64,000 bases of DNA from Paracoccus sp. MBLB3053 (GTDB lineage: Bacteria; Pseudomonadota; Alphaproteobacteria; Rhodobacterales; Rhodobacteraceae). Below the pieces are notes generated by a model. The model did no database searches. It worked only from the letters and a program-made list of their open reading frames with translations, and was not told the origin of the DNA. Positions 16,935-25,755 of this stretch are shown here, in pieces. The stretch's first letter is position 1. Each line of letters opens with the position of its first letter. The translations under genes and the position numbers were made by a program. The stretch spans positions 248,001 to 312,000 of the forward strand of contig NZ_JAVQLW010000003.1 in NCBI RefSeq assembly GCF_031822435.1, written 5' to 3'.

Positions 16935-18470
16935 ATGACCTTCACGGACCAGCCCCCCGGTTCCGTTGCGCTCCGCATGACCGGCATTACCAAGCGTTTC
17001 GGAACCGTTCTCGCCAATGACGCGATCTCGCTCGAAGTGGCGAGAGGCGAGGTGCTGGCCCTTTTGGGTGAAAACGGCGCGGGCAAGACCACTTTGATGA
17101 ATATCCTTTTCGGCCATTACACGGCTGACGAAGGCGATATCGAGATTTTCGGCCAACCGCTGCCCGCCGGTCAGCCACATGCCGCGCTGGAACGCGGCGT
17201 CGGCATGGTGCACCAGCACTTCACCCTGGCCGAAAACCTGACGGTCCTTGACAACATCATGCTGGGGACCAGGCCGATATGGGCCCTGGGGTCTGGCAAG
17301 GCCCGTGCCATGGAACGGCTTCAAAAACTGGCCATGGAGTTCGGTCTTGCGGTTGATCCGAACGCCCGCGTATCGGATCTCTCGGTCGGAGAGCGGCAAC
17401 GGGTCGAAATCCTCAAGGCCCTTTACCGCGATGCGCGGGTTCTGATCCTTGACGAACCGACGGCCGTCCTGACACCGCAAGAGGCGGATGCCCTGTTCGC
17501 GACCCTGCGGCAGGCCGTCGATCGCGGGTTGGCGGTGATCTTCATTTCACACAAGCTGCATCAGGTCATGGCAATCGCCGATCGCGTCATCGTCATGCGC
17601 CATGGTCGCATCTCGGGAGAAGCGCGGGTCGCCCAGACGACTCCTAGGCAACTTGCCGCGCTCATGGTCGGAGCCGAGGTCAGGATCCCTGCCGTGAGTG
17701 AGGTCAGTGAGGGCGAGGTCTCACTGCGGCTTGACGATGTTTCGACGCGCGGTTTCCATCCGGATCTGACATCGATCGACCTCGAACTCGTGTCGGGCCG
17801 CATAACCGGGCTGGCCGGTGTCTCGGGAAACGGGCAGGGGGCAATTGCTGCGCTGATCGCCGGTTTGGCCTCGCCCCGCACGGGCCGCATCGAAATCGCC
17901 GGGCGGCCGGTGGACGATTGGTCCGCTCAAGCAGCCATCCGCCTCGGTGTGGGACGAATTCCCGAAGATCGCCATCACACGGGAACGATCGGCGATTTCA
18001 GCCTGACCGAAAATTCCGTGCTGGAGCAGATCCATGACCCGCGCTTCTCGCGCCGTGGATGGATCAATTGGCCTGCGGCACGAGCTCGTGCCGCATCGCT
18101 CATCCGCGACTTCGACATTCGCTGCCCTGGGCCCGACACACGCATTCGCCTGCTGTCCGGTGGAAACATGCAGAAGTTGATCCTTGGCCGTGTTCTGGCC
18201 GAAGCTCCGTCGATCATCCTGGCGAACCAGCCCGTGCGTGGCCTCGACATAGGTGCCGTGACCTTTGTCCAGGAACAGCTTTTGGCGGCCCGCGCGCGCG
18301 GAGCGGCGGTGCTCCTGATTTCCGAAGATCTTGAAGAAATCATGCTCTTGTCGGATATTATTCATGTAATTTATCAAGGAAATCTCTCACCCGCCTTTCA
18401 CCGCGGATCAATCAACCAGGCGGATTTGGGCATGTGGATGGCGGGGCAGGGGTTTGATCATGCGGCTTGA
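16935..18470 (+). CDS. nucleoside/nucleobase-type ABC transporter ATPase (double domain)
   Basis: This 511-residue protein has two fused ABC domains, as in RbsA and the NupO/YufO group. The first has Walker A GENGAGKTT, signature LSVGERQRVEILKAL and Walker B LILDEPTAVL. The second has a degenerate Walker A (GVSGNGQGAI, lacking the Lys), signature LSGGNMQKLILGRVL and the family-typical ILANQPVRGLD. Only one site is expected to be fully catalytic, as is usual here. It starts 8 bases after the binding-protein stop and its end overlaps the first permease gene. Confidence 0.9.
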   Translation: MTFTDQPPGSVALRMTGITKRFGTVLANDAISLEVARGEVLALLGENGAGKTTLMNILFGHYTADEGDIEIFGQPLPAGQPHAALERGVGMVHQHFTLAENLTVLDNIMLGTRPIWALGSGKARAMERLQKLAMEFGLAVDPNARVSDLSVGERQRVEILKALYRDARVLILDEPTAVLTPQEADALFATLRQAVDRGLAVIFISHKLHQVMAIADRVIVMRHGRISGEARVAQTTPRQLAALMVGAEVRIPAVSEVSEGEVSLRLDDVSTRGFHPDLTSIDLELVSGRITGLAGVSGNGQGAIAALIAGLASPRTGRIEIAGRPVDDWSAQAAIRLGVGRIPEDRHHTGTIGDFSLTENSVLEQIHDPRFSRRGWINWPAARARAASLIRDFDIRCPGPDTRIRLLSGGNMQKLILGRVLAEAPSIILANQPVRGLDIGAVTFVQEQLLAARARGAAVLLISEDLEEIMLLSDIIHVIYQGNLSPAFHRGSINQADLGMWMAGQGFDHAA

Positions 18471-19509
18471 GCCGATTGTCGCGCCCAGCATGATGCGCCG
18501 GCTCGTACCCCCTATCATTGCATTTGCCGCAACAATGGGGCTGGGCGGTCTGCTTGCGCTGATCGCGGGCGCTGATCCACTCGGGGTGTTCGGACTGATG
18601 GTGAGGGGCGCAATCGGCTCGAAATTCGCCCTGCTGGAAACGCTCAATCGTGCCACACCCCTGATTTTCACCGGCCTTGCCGTTGCCGTCGCCTTTCGGG
18701 CCCGTCTTTGGAATATCGGTGCGGAAGCTCAGTTGTACGCCGGCGCGCTGATGGCCGTGTTGCTTGGCACGGGAACCTTGCCACTGCCGGGACCGATCCT
18801 GATCCCGGTGTTGGCCCTCGCAGCGATCCTTGCGGGTGCGCTCCTGCTCGTCGGTCCGGCCCTCCTCAAATTGCGCTTCGGGGTCGATGAGGTCGTGACC
18901 ACACTCCTTTTGAATTTCGTCATGCTTCTTTTCGTCTCGATGCTGCTTGAAGGGCCGCTGAAAGATCCGATGGGCATGGGCTGGCCCAAATCCCCGGCCT
19001 TGCTGAAGGAAGCACGCCTTCCGCGTATCATTCCCGGGCTTCGCCTGCACTGGGGCTTCGGGCTGGCTCTCATCGCGGCATGCGCCATATGGATCCTCGA
19101 TCGCCGCACGGTGGCCGGGTTCGAAATGCGGGCGGTCGGCGCAGGGGAGGCCGCCGCGCGCTTCGCGGGGATCAAGGTTCCGCGTGTCGTTATCCGTACC
19201 GCCGCGATTTCGGGTGGTCTGGCGGCCCTTGCCGGCTTCTCCGAGGTGGCAGGGCTGAAAGGAAACCTCACGCTCGATCTTTCACCCGGATATGGCTACA
19301 CCGGCATCGTTGTCGCCATGCTGGCAGCACTGAACCCCCTCGGTGTGGTTCTGGCGGCTCTCTTCGTGGCGGCCATCTTCGTCGGCGCCGACAGCATGAG
19401 CCGGGCAGTCGGCGTTCCGACCTATATAGCCGACATGCTTCTTTCCTTTTCACTGCTTGGGATGGTTCTTGCGCTGGCCATGACTCGTTACCGGTTGCGG
19501 CGCGCATGA
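18460..19509 (+). CDS. nucleobase-type ABC transporter permease 1
   Basis: This 349-residue BPD_transp_2-type permease has about nine to ten hydrophobic segments. The motif LNRATPLIFTGLAVAVAFRARLWNIGAEAQ is characteristic of nucleoside/BMP-linked permeases (NupP type). It pairs with the next permease. The ATG at 18460 lies inside the ATPase gene and overlaps it by 11 bases. A TTG two codons upstream is a less likely start. Confidence 0.88.
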   Translation: MRLEPIVAPSMMRRLVPPIIAFAATMGLGGLLALIAGADPLGVFGLMVRGAIGSKFALLETLNRATPLIFTGLAVAVAFRARLWNIGAEAQLYAGALMAVLLGTGTLPLPGPILIPVLALAAILAGALLLVGPALLKLRFGVDEVVTTLLLNFVMLLFVSMLLEGPLKDPMGMGWPKSPALLKEARLPRIIPGLRLHWGFGLALIAACAIWILDRRTVAGFEMRAVGAGEAAARFAGIKVPRVVIRTAAISGGLAALAGFSEVAGLKGNLTLDLSPGYGYTGIVVAMLAALNPLGVVLAALFVAAIFVGADSMSRAVGVPTYIADMLLSFSLLGMVLALAMTRYRLRRA

Positions 19510-20453
19510 CGGACATCCTGTCGATCCTCGTTTCGCTCAGTCTTTGGGTCGCCATGGTGCGGATCGCATCGCCGCTGATCTTCGCGACCCTGGGCGAATT
19601 GCTTTGCGAACGGGCGGGCGTCCTGAATCTCGGCATAGAAGGCATCATGGTGGCCGGTGCGTTCGCGGGCTGGTTTGCGGCCTATTCAGGCCTTGGCCTT
19701 TGGCCTTCAGTTCTCGTTGCCTGCCTTGCCGGGATGGGCTTCGGAGCATTGCACGCGACGCTCTCCGTTCTTTTCGGGCTTTCGCAGCATGTGGTGGGAA
19801 TCGGCATTACCCTTCTAGCCACATCGTCGAGCTATTACGCCTACAGAATTGCGTTGCCCGAGGTCACCTCGCCACCGAAGATCGATGCATTCCAGAATTG
19901 GGCTATCCCAATGCTGTCGGGGATTCCGGTTCTCGGCCCGGTCTTCTTCAACCAGACGCCCCTGACCTATCTGGCCTTTGTCCTGACGCTCGCTCTGATG
20001 CTGCTGCTATCCCACACGCCGCTTGGTCTGGCGATCCGAGCCGTGGGGGAAAACCCATCGGCCGTCGAGGCACAGGGGCTCTCCGTTGCAGCATTGCGCG
20101 CGGGCGCGGTCATTGCAGGGTCGGGGCTGATGGGAATTGGCGGATCGTTTCTGACGCTTTCATCCTTCAACTCCTTCTTCTTCGAAATGGTCAACGGGCG
20201 CGGCTGGATCTGCATCGCCCTGGTCGTTTTCGGGGCATGGAAGCCGGGAAAGGCCGTTGCGGGCGCCTTTCTCTTTTCAGCCTTCGACGCCATGCAGATC
20301 CGGCTCCAGCAGACACCACTCGGGGCGCATATGCCTTATCAGGTATTCCTCATGCTGCCATATCTTCTGTCGATCCTGGCGTTGATCGTTTCGTCGCGAC
20401 GCGCATCCGTTCCCGCCGCATTGATGCAGCCCTTTCGCAAGGGCGAAAGATAG
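19506..20453 (+). CDS. nucleobase-type ABC transporter permease 2
   Basis: This 315-residue permease partner of the NupQ type has the hallmark segment ATLGELLCERAGVLNLGIEGIMVAGAF and a late GRGWICIALVVFGAWKP. It is an inner-membrane protein with about eight to nine helices. Its start overlaps the previous stop by 4 bases (ATGA), which indicates coupling. Confidence 0.88.
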   Translation: MTDILSILVSLSLWVAMVRIASPLIFATLGELLCERAGVLNLGIEGIMVAGAFAGWFAAYSGLGLWPSVLVACLAGMGFGALHATLSVLFGLSQHVVGIGITLLATSSSYYAYRIALPEVTSPPKIDAFQNWAIPMLSGIPVLGPVFFNQTPLTYLAFVLTLALMLLLSHTPLGLAIRAVGENPSAVEAQGLSVAALRAGAVIAGSGLMGIGGSFLTLSSFNSFFFEMVNGRGWICIALVVFGAWKPGKAVAGAFLFSAFDAMQIRLQQTPLGAHMPYQVFLMLPYLLSILALIVSSRRASVPAALMQPFRKGER

Positions 20454-20464
20454 AAAGGTCCCAG

Positions 20465-21757
20465 ATGAGCCAGTTCGATCTGATCGTGACCGGGGGTGTC
20501 CTGCCCGATGGGACCCGAGCCGATATCGGCATTAACGGCGACCGGATCTCGGCCGTCGGAGTTCTGCCGGACACCGTCGAGGCCGGTGAAATCATCGACG
20601 CGAGTGGCGATCTTGTCAGCCCTCCCTTCGTTGATCCGCATTTCCACATGGATGCGACGTTGAGCTATGGTCTTCCACGCATCAACGCCTCGGGAACATT
20701 GCTCGAAGGGATTGCCCTTTGGGGCGAACTCAAGGAAATCGTCACGATTGAAGACATGGTGCAGCGCGGCCTGACCTATTGCGACTGGGCCGCATCCATG
20801 GGCTTGCTTGCAATACGCAGCCATGTGGACACCTGCGACGATCGGTTGCTGGGCGTGCAGGCAATGCTAGAACTTCGCGAAAAGGTAAGGGATTACATAG
20901 ACCTGCAACTTGTGGCCTTCCCCCAGGATGGCTACTATCGCGATCCCACCGCGCGGGAAAACACGATCCGGGCGCTGGATATGGGGGTCGAGGTCGTGGG
21001 AGGTATCCCGCATTTCGAGCGAACCATGTCCGATGGTGCTGCTTCGCTCAGGGAACTGTGTCAAATCGCGGCTGAACGCGGGCTGATGGTCGACATCCAT
21101 TGCGACGAGACCGACGATCCCATGTCGCGCCATATCGAAACCCTGGCCTATGAGACGCGGCGTCTCGGTCTTCAGGGGCGGGTCACCGGCAGCCACCTGA
21201 CGTCGATGCACTCGATGGACAATTACTATGTCTCGAAGCTCCTGCCACTGATTGCAGAGGCAGGCGTTTCGGCGATACCGAACCCGCTCATCAATATCAT
21301 GTTGCAGGGTCGGCACGACAGCTATCCGAAGCGGAGGGGGCTGACGCGGGTAAAGGAAATGAGGGCTGCCGGTATCCGTGTTGGCTGGGGCCAGGATTGC
21401 GTCCTTGATCCATGGTACTCGCTCGGAACGGCAGACATGCTTGATGTGGCCTTCATGGGACTGCATGTTGCCCAGATGTCATCGCCCGAGGATATGGCGA
21501 GTTGCTTTCGGATGGTTACCGAAACCAATGCAGGAATCATCGGACTGGACGATTTCGGGCTAAGCGTTGGAAAACGGGCGTCGCTGGTCATTCTGGATGC
21601 CGCAGATCCCGTCGAGGCGCTGCGTCTAAGGCCCACGAGGCTAACCGTCATTTCGCGGGGAAAGGTCATTGCGCGCAGTCCAAAAGGCGATACCACCCTG
21701 TCCATTCCTGGTCGTCCCGAGTTGGTCCGAAGACGCGCGATCACTTGCACGACATAA
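20465..21757 (+). CDS. codA: cytosine deaminase
   Basis: This 430-residue amidohydrolase deaminates cytosine to uracil and ammonia. Its active-site residues line up with those of E. coli CodA at a constant offset of two: His59 and His61 (HFHMD), Gln154 (FPQDG), His212 and Glu215 (DIHCDE), His244 (SHLTSMH) and Asp311 (WGQD). The segment NPLINIMLQGRHDSYPKRRGLTRVKEM is also typical of CodA. In E. coli the gene sits with the CodB permease. Here it ends an operon with a BMP-type ABC importer 11 bases upstream, which implies that the importer brings in cytosine or a near analogue. GAAAGG precedes the ATG. Confidence 0.9.
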   Translation: MSQFDLIVTGGVLPDGTRADIGINGDRISAVGVLPDTVEAGEIIDASGDLVSPPFVDPHFHMDATLSYGLPRINASGTLLEGIALWGELKEIVTIEDMVQRGLTYCDWAASMGLLAIRSHVDTCDDRLLGVQAMLELREKVRDYIDLQLVAFPQDGYYRDPTARENTIRALDMGVEVVGGIPHFERTMSDGAASLRELCQIAAERGLMVDIHCDETDDPMSRHIETLAYETRRLGLQGRVTGSHLTSMHSMDNYYVSKLLPLIAEAGVSAIPNPLINIMLQGRHDSYPKRRGLTRVKEMRAAGIRVGWGQDCVLDPWYSLGTADMLDVAFMGLHVAQMSSPEDMASCFRMVTETNAGIIGLDDFGLSVGKRASLVILDAADPVEALRLRPTRLTVISRGKVIARSPKGDTTLSIPGRPELVRRRAITCTT

Positions 21758-21949
21758 GATTGCGGATGCTGGGCCAATTTCAGTCCCATCTCGCTGCATG
21801 GGCGCATATATTATAACATAATCTTCGTTATCCGCATTTAGCGACTGGCGCGAGCGCCATCGACGACCTCCCGGGAACTGAAGCGAAATATGTTCCTGGA
21901 TAGCGAACTTCCGCAGAATAGCGGCGACTTTGCCGTGAATGCGCAGAAC
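21758..21949. other. AT-rich spacer before transposase remnant
   Basis: After codA there is no gene until the IS30 remnant. An AT-rich tract lies at 21808-21826. No clear hairpin plus U-run terminator is visible. Confidence 0.4.
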
Positions 21950-22290
21950 ATGTACGCACGGCGTCGCGCGCGGCACCGAAAGCTCGTCATCCATCCTGAA
22001 TTGAAGGCTGCGGTCGAATACGCACTCAAGTCCGGTTGGTCGCCCGAGCAGATCGCGGAAAGCATGCGGCTTGGTCACCACGATGATCGGGCGGACCAGC
22101 CGGTTTCTCGTCGTGCCGCAGACAATGAAAAGCGTAGGAAATCGATCACGGCCCGGATCGCCCGGGTGCTGATGCCCCTGCCCGGGCACGCCTGCCGCTC
22201 GGTCCGCTTTGATCGCGGCTTCGAGTGTCTCCAGCCAAATTCCTTGGCCTCCGCATGCCCGCCGTACTGTCCCAGGCCCATATCCTCGGC
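21950..22290 (+). pseudogene. decayed IS30-family transposase fragment
   Basis: Pieces of an IS30 transposase are readable in alternating frames. RRRARHRKLVIHPELKAAV and SGWSPEQIAESMRL (about 21957-22070) match the N-terminal WSPEQI region. VTTMIGRTSRFLVV (22074-22115) lies in another frame and matches the start of the catalytic core. SITARIARVLMPLPG and SVRFDRGFE (about 22141-22230) are back in the first frame and match the second-Asp motif. The stretch between WSPEQI and the core is missing, and so is the C-terminal GTVEN glutamate motif. No inverted repeats were found. It is an inactive relic with an internal deletion and two frame changes. Confidence 0.7.
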
Positions 22291-22431
22291 GGCGGACATC
22301 GCCGCGCCGGGCACGCATCGCAACCCAGCTCGCATCCGGGCGGGCGCGTCGAGCATCGCAAATTTGCACGATAACCGGGTTGCTTGTTCGCGAGAGGATG
22401 GGGAGGTCCGAAGCATCCAAATGCCGGTCAG

Positions 22432-22899
22432 TCAGTCACGCCGCCTGAGTTCAGATTCGCGGCGCGCAAGTGCCTCGGGCGTCCAGATCGCGGCCCGATC
22501 ATAAAATTCCCGGAATACGGGGACTTCAGACGAAAGCAACACCCAAGGATGAGCGCTGAGCGCGAAGATATGGACGTCGGGCTTGACCAGCCGGGCGGAT
22601 TCGAGCGTGCCAACACGGACAAACGCCAAGCGTGGCCCGGAATCGGCATAATGAGACCAGAGTATGCCGTGGCATGTCACGCATCGGGCAACCTTCTGAC
22701 CCTGGCCACTTTCCGAAGGGAGGATGTCATATTCGACAGATCCGCATTCAAGAACGACATGGCGCGTCTCGATAAGTGCATTCAACACGAAGGCGCTGCC
22801 CGTTTCGCGCTGGCACCAGGTGCAATGGCAACAATGGACGATCAGCGGTTCCGCCGCCAGTTCGTAGCGGACGGTTCCACAAGGGCAATGTCCCTGCAT
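22432..22899 (-). CDS. GFA-domain (glutathione-dependent formaldehyde-activating type) protein
   Basis: This 155-residue protein has the zinc-binding layout of the GFA/CENP-V family: CPCG (Cys5, Cys7), CCHCTWC (Cys23-Cys29) and CVTC (Cys73, Cys76). Family members are small zinc proteins. The original member was described as activating formaldehyde with glutathione, but most have no tested activity. GTGAGG lies about nine bases before the ATG at 22899. A longer in-frame extension upstream lacks conserved sequence and is ignored. The gene is followed by the IS30 relic. Confidence 0.85.
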   Translation of the reverse strand: MQGHCPCGTVRYELAAEPLIVHCCHCTWCQRETGSAFVLNALIETRHVVLECGSVEYDILPSESGQGQKVARCVTCHGILWSHYADSGPRLAFVRVGTLESARLVKPDVHIFALSAHPWVLLSSEVPVFREFYDRAAIWTPEALARRESELRRRD

Positions 22900-22996
22900 G
22901 GTCGGTTGCCTCACCTGCGGCAGCATGAGATGCGCAGCTCGTTGGGTATCACAGGTTGCGTCACTCGTCTGCAGTTTCGACGCTGGATTGCGATGG

Positions 22997-23830
22997 TCAG
23001 CCGAGTTCCATGGACGCCACCGCCTGAAGCGACAAGTCACCCACAGGCGCAGGGCCCCGATACATTCTTGCGGTCGAAAATCCCGGATCGAAGCCGAGTC
23101 GCACAAGCCGGTCGGCGAGCCTTCTGGATGACGCCGGAAGATCGATCGAAACCTGCGGTGCGGGCAACGTGGCAAGCGCGGCCCGGGCAAGATCAAGCGC
23201 TCTCTCATGACCGGGTGCGACGATCGGGCCGATCTTTGCCCCATCGCGGCAAAGCCGGATCGTCGCAAAGCCTTCGGCACTCGCTGATCCGTCGGCGATG
23301 ACAGTCAACCTGCAGGGCGAAGGCGAAAGCCATCCTTGCAGGAAGCCTGACCTGTCAACCCCGGTCGCGGCCCGGTCGAGCTTCATGCAGGCTGCGAGGT
23401 CGTCCCGAGCAAAGGGACGAATCCCGGGCACGGGAGCGCCGCTCATCCGTCCGGTGTATCGTGTCGTTGCCCCTGCAAGCACGAAACCCGACTTGGCATA
23501 GTTCGCCTGCTGCGCTGCCACGCCGTCAAGCCCGATCGTCCTCCTTTCGGCATGGGCGATCGCCTGCTTCCACAGGGCGAAGCCGATACCCCTGCCCCGA
23601 TAGGCCCGAAGGCAGATATAGAGGCCCAGGAACGAAAAGTGCTTGTCGTGATTGACGACCGAAATCGCTGCTACGGGATTGCCGTCCAGATCAGCGACAA
23701 AGAAGCCCGTGGGATCGGTTTCAAAGAAGGCATTGGCATCATCCAGACCCGGGTTCCATCCTTCGGAGGCGGCCCAGTCGAGGATCACCGGAAGTTCTTC
23801 CTGACGCATGTTTCGAAAGAGAATGGTCAT
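22997..23830 (-). CDS. GNAT N-acetyltransferase with second acetyltransferase-like domain
   Basis: The 277-residue product starts with a GNAT domain (about 1-125), with the acetyl-CoA loop YRGRGIGFALW at 89-99. A second domain follows (about 140-270), with RPFARDDLAACMKLDRAATGVDRSGFL and a GFDPGFSTARMYRG end, as in the two-domain Acetyltransf_18-type proteins. The substrate is unknown. Its start overlaps the stop of the GntR regulator gene by 4 bases, so both are translated from one message. Confidence 0.85.
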   Translation of the reverse strand: MTILFRNMRQEELPVILDWAASEGWNPGLDDANAFFETDPTGFFVADLDGNPVAAISVVNHDKHFSFLGLYICLRAYRGRGIGFALWKQAIAHAERRTIGLDGVAAQQANYAKSGFVLAGATTRYTGRMSGAPVPGIRPFARDDLAACMKLDRAATGVDRSGFLQGWLSPSPCRLTVIADGSASAEGFATIRLCRDGAKIGPIVAPGHERALDLARAALATLPAPQVSIDLPASSRRLADRLVRLGFDPGFSTARMYRGPAPVGDLSLQAVASMELG

Positions 23831-24510
23831 GATCTGAGCGCCTCACGCAGCGATGCAGGGGCCGAATCGCGGTTCCGAAGGTCCAGCGAGGTCATCAGCG
23901 AAATCAGATGCTCCTTCATCAACTCGTCCGCCTTGTCCTCATTCCCCGTCGCCAATGCGTCGATCAGGGCCGCATGAGCATGAGATTCGCAGAGTGCCGC
24001 GCGGCGTTGCCAATAAAGCGCGATCACAAGCGAAGATCTCGCCACCAGTTGCGAGATGAATTCGGTGATCGTGTCCTGATCGGCGATCCGCGCGATCTCG
24101 ACATGAAACTGACCGGAAAGATGAAGCGCCTGCCCCGACCGCCCCGCCTCAAGGGCCTCGTGTTCCTGACGAATGTGCTGGCGCAGATGCTCGATCTGGG
24201 AGGGCGAGATTCGGGAGGCTGCCGCGCGGGACGTTCTTGGCTCCAGCAGCAGCCGTGCCTCGAACACCTCCTGTGCTTCGCGAATGCTTGGCTGCGCCAC
24301 GAATGCGCCGTGGTTGCGCCTGATTTCGACGAGGCGGCTGTGACCCAGACGCTGAAGCGCGGCGCGAACGACGGTTCTCGAGACACCGAAAACTTCGCCG
24401 ACCTCGTCTTCTGACAGTTTCGAACCCGGCGTGAGCCGATGTTCGTGAATCGCATGAGCAAGCGAGGCGGCGATGGCCTCTGCACTGTTCTGCCTGGCCG
24501 GTTGCGCCAT
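23827..24510 (-). CDS. GntR-family regulator, FCD type
   Basis: This 227-residue regulator has an N-terminal winged helix (LSEDEVGEVFGVSRTVVRAALQRLGHSRLVEIRRNHGAFVA, about 34-75) and a C-terminal all-helical FCD ligand domain with the usual metal-site region (HVEIARIADQ). The ATG at 24510 follows a strong AAAGGAGG site. A longer in-frame start has none. It faces the polyamine-type ABC operon across 231 bases holding a TGTATACA palindrome, so it is the probable regulator of that operon. FCD regulators commonly sense carboxylates or amino acids. Confidence 0.88.
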   Translation of the reverse strand: MAQPARQNSAEAIAASLAHAIHEHRLTPGSKLSEDEVGEVFGVSRTVVRAALQRLGHSRLVEIRRNHGAFVAQPSIREAQEVFEARLLLEPRTSRAAASRISPSQIEHLRQHIRQEHEALEAGRSGQALHLSGQFHVEIARIADQDTITEFISQLVARSSLVIALYWQRRAALCESHAHAALIDALATGNEDKADELMKEHLISLMTSLDLRNRDSAPASLREALRS

Positions 24511-24582
24511 GGGGTGCCTCCTTTCCCAAGATAACTGTCCACCCGAAACGCCTGCCGCAAGATCGGCAGATCTGAACACACT

Positions 24583-24594
24583 ATTGTATACATG
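24583..24594. promoter_or_regulatory. GntR-type operator candidate
   Basis: TGTATACA (24585-24592) is a perfect 8-bp palindrome inside ATTGTATACATG, similar to FadR-subfamily GntR sites. It lies between the GntR gene and the divergent ABC operon. Confidence 0.5.
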
Positions 24595-24741
24595 TTCGGA
24601 TCAAATTGCGGGCGATCAACTTCGCGATCAGATCAATTGCCGCGCATTGTCAGAAAAGCGCCTTGCTCCCGTTCGATTTTTTCTGCTGCGGCGCGGAATC
24701 ATCGCAGGCTTGGAAGATCAGCCGGACTTGAAGGAACGCGG

Positions 24742-25716
24742 ATGCGCACCCCGAACGATCTCGAGCTTGCCAATCTCAGCAAGCGGTATGGCGATACGGT
24801 GGCCGTGAACGGCATCAGCCATATTTTCGCACCTGCCAGCTATGTCTGCCTGCTTGGCCCTTCGGGCTGCGGCAAATCGACGACCCTGCGGATGATCGCG
24901 GGGCACGAAAGCGTGTCGGACGGCAATATCGTGCTGGAAGGGAAGGAAATCTCGCACCTGGCGCCGGCGCAGCGCGGCACGGCGATGATGTTTCAAAGCT
25001 ATGCCCTGTTTCCGCATCTTTCGGTCGAAGACAACGTCGCCTTCAGCCTGAAGATGAAGGGGGTCGACAAGGCGACAAGAATGGCCAAGGCGCACAAGCT
25101 CTTGGAACTCGTCGCGATGGACCACCTGTCAAAGCGGATGCCGGCCCAGCTTTCCGGGGGTCAGCAGCAGCGCGTAGCCTTGGCGCGCGCGCTGATCACC
25201 GAGCCGCGCGTGCTGCTGCTGGACGAGCCCCTGTCCGCCTTGGACCCGTTTCTGCGCATCCGGATGCGGGCCGAGTTGAAGCGGTTGCAACGCGAGCTTG
25301 AGATCACCTTCATCCATGTCACCCATGGTCAGGACGAAGCCCTGGCCTTGGCGGATGAGGTTGTCGTCATGAACAATGCGGCGATCGAACAGGCTGGCTC
25401 GCCCCGCCAAGTCTGGAGCCGCCCGCGCACTGAGTTCGTGGCGCGGTTCATGGGCGGACACAATGTGATCACAGTGAACGGCGAGCGTTACGCCATCCGA
25501 TCGGACGTCATCCGGATCGGGAACGAGGGCCTGCCTGCAACAGCCACGGGCGTCGAATATCAGGGGGATCGCGTCGCGATCACCACGCGCACGGAAGCAG
25601 AGGAGGAAATCGTCGCATTGCTTCCGGAAGAACACTTCTTCGGTCAGCCGATCAATCCCGGTGATGCCGTCAATCTCGGCTGGGATGCTCGTTGGCAGCA
25701 CCCGCTGGAAGCCTGA
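24742..25716 (+). CDS. polyamine-type ABC transporter ATPase (PotA-like)
   Basis: This 324-residue ATPase has Walker A GPSGCGKST, Q-loop MFQSYALFPHLSV, signature LSGGQQQRVALARAL, Walker B LLLDEPLSALD and His switch THGQDEALA, followed by a short C-terminal TOBE-like region from about 235. This is the PotA/FbpC/AfuC layout. The ATG at 24742 is chosen over an upstream in-frame start because AAGGAA precedes it and the domain begins directly after. It heads an operon of ATPase, binding protein, two permeases and a racemase. Confidence 0.88.
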   Translation: MRTPNDLELANLSKRYGDTVAVNGISHIFAPASYVCLLGPSGCGKSTTLRMIAGHESVSDGNIVLEGKEISHLAPAQRGTAMMFQSYALFPHLSVEDNVAFSLKMKGVDKATRMAKAHKLLELVAMDHLSKRMPAQLSGGQQQRVALARALITEPRVLLLDEPLSALDPFLRIRMRAELKRLQRELEITFIHVTHGQDEALALADEVVVMNNAAIEQAGSPRQVWSRPRTEFVARFMGGHNVITVNGERYAIRSDVIRIGNEGLPATATGVEYQGDRVAITTRTEAEEEIVALLPEEHFFGQPINPGDAVNLGWDARWQHPLEA

Positions 25717-25755
25717 ACCAACCACAAAAGAAAAATCAGACAGAGAGGAGATGCC

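Noticed and set aside
19544..20464. Upstream extension of the codA frame to 19544
   Set aside because: It reads through the permease gene out of frame. CodA homology begins at 20465, behind a ribosome site.
21761..21836. TGCGGAT/ATCCGCA inverted pair flanking the spacer after codA, considered as insertion-sequence ends
   Set aside because: The arms are only 7 bases long and enclose no transposase sequence. The IS30 relic lies outside them.
21874..21896. GGAAC followed by TGTT before the IS30 relic
   Set aside because: The spacer is far shorter than the 16-17 bases needed for an EcfG promoter.
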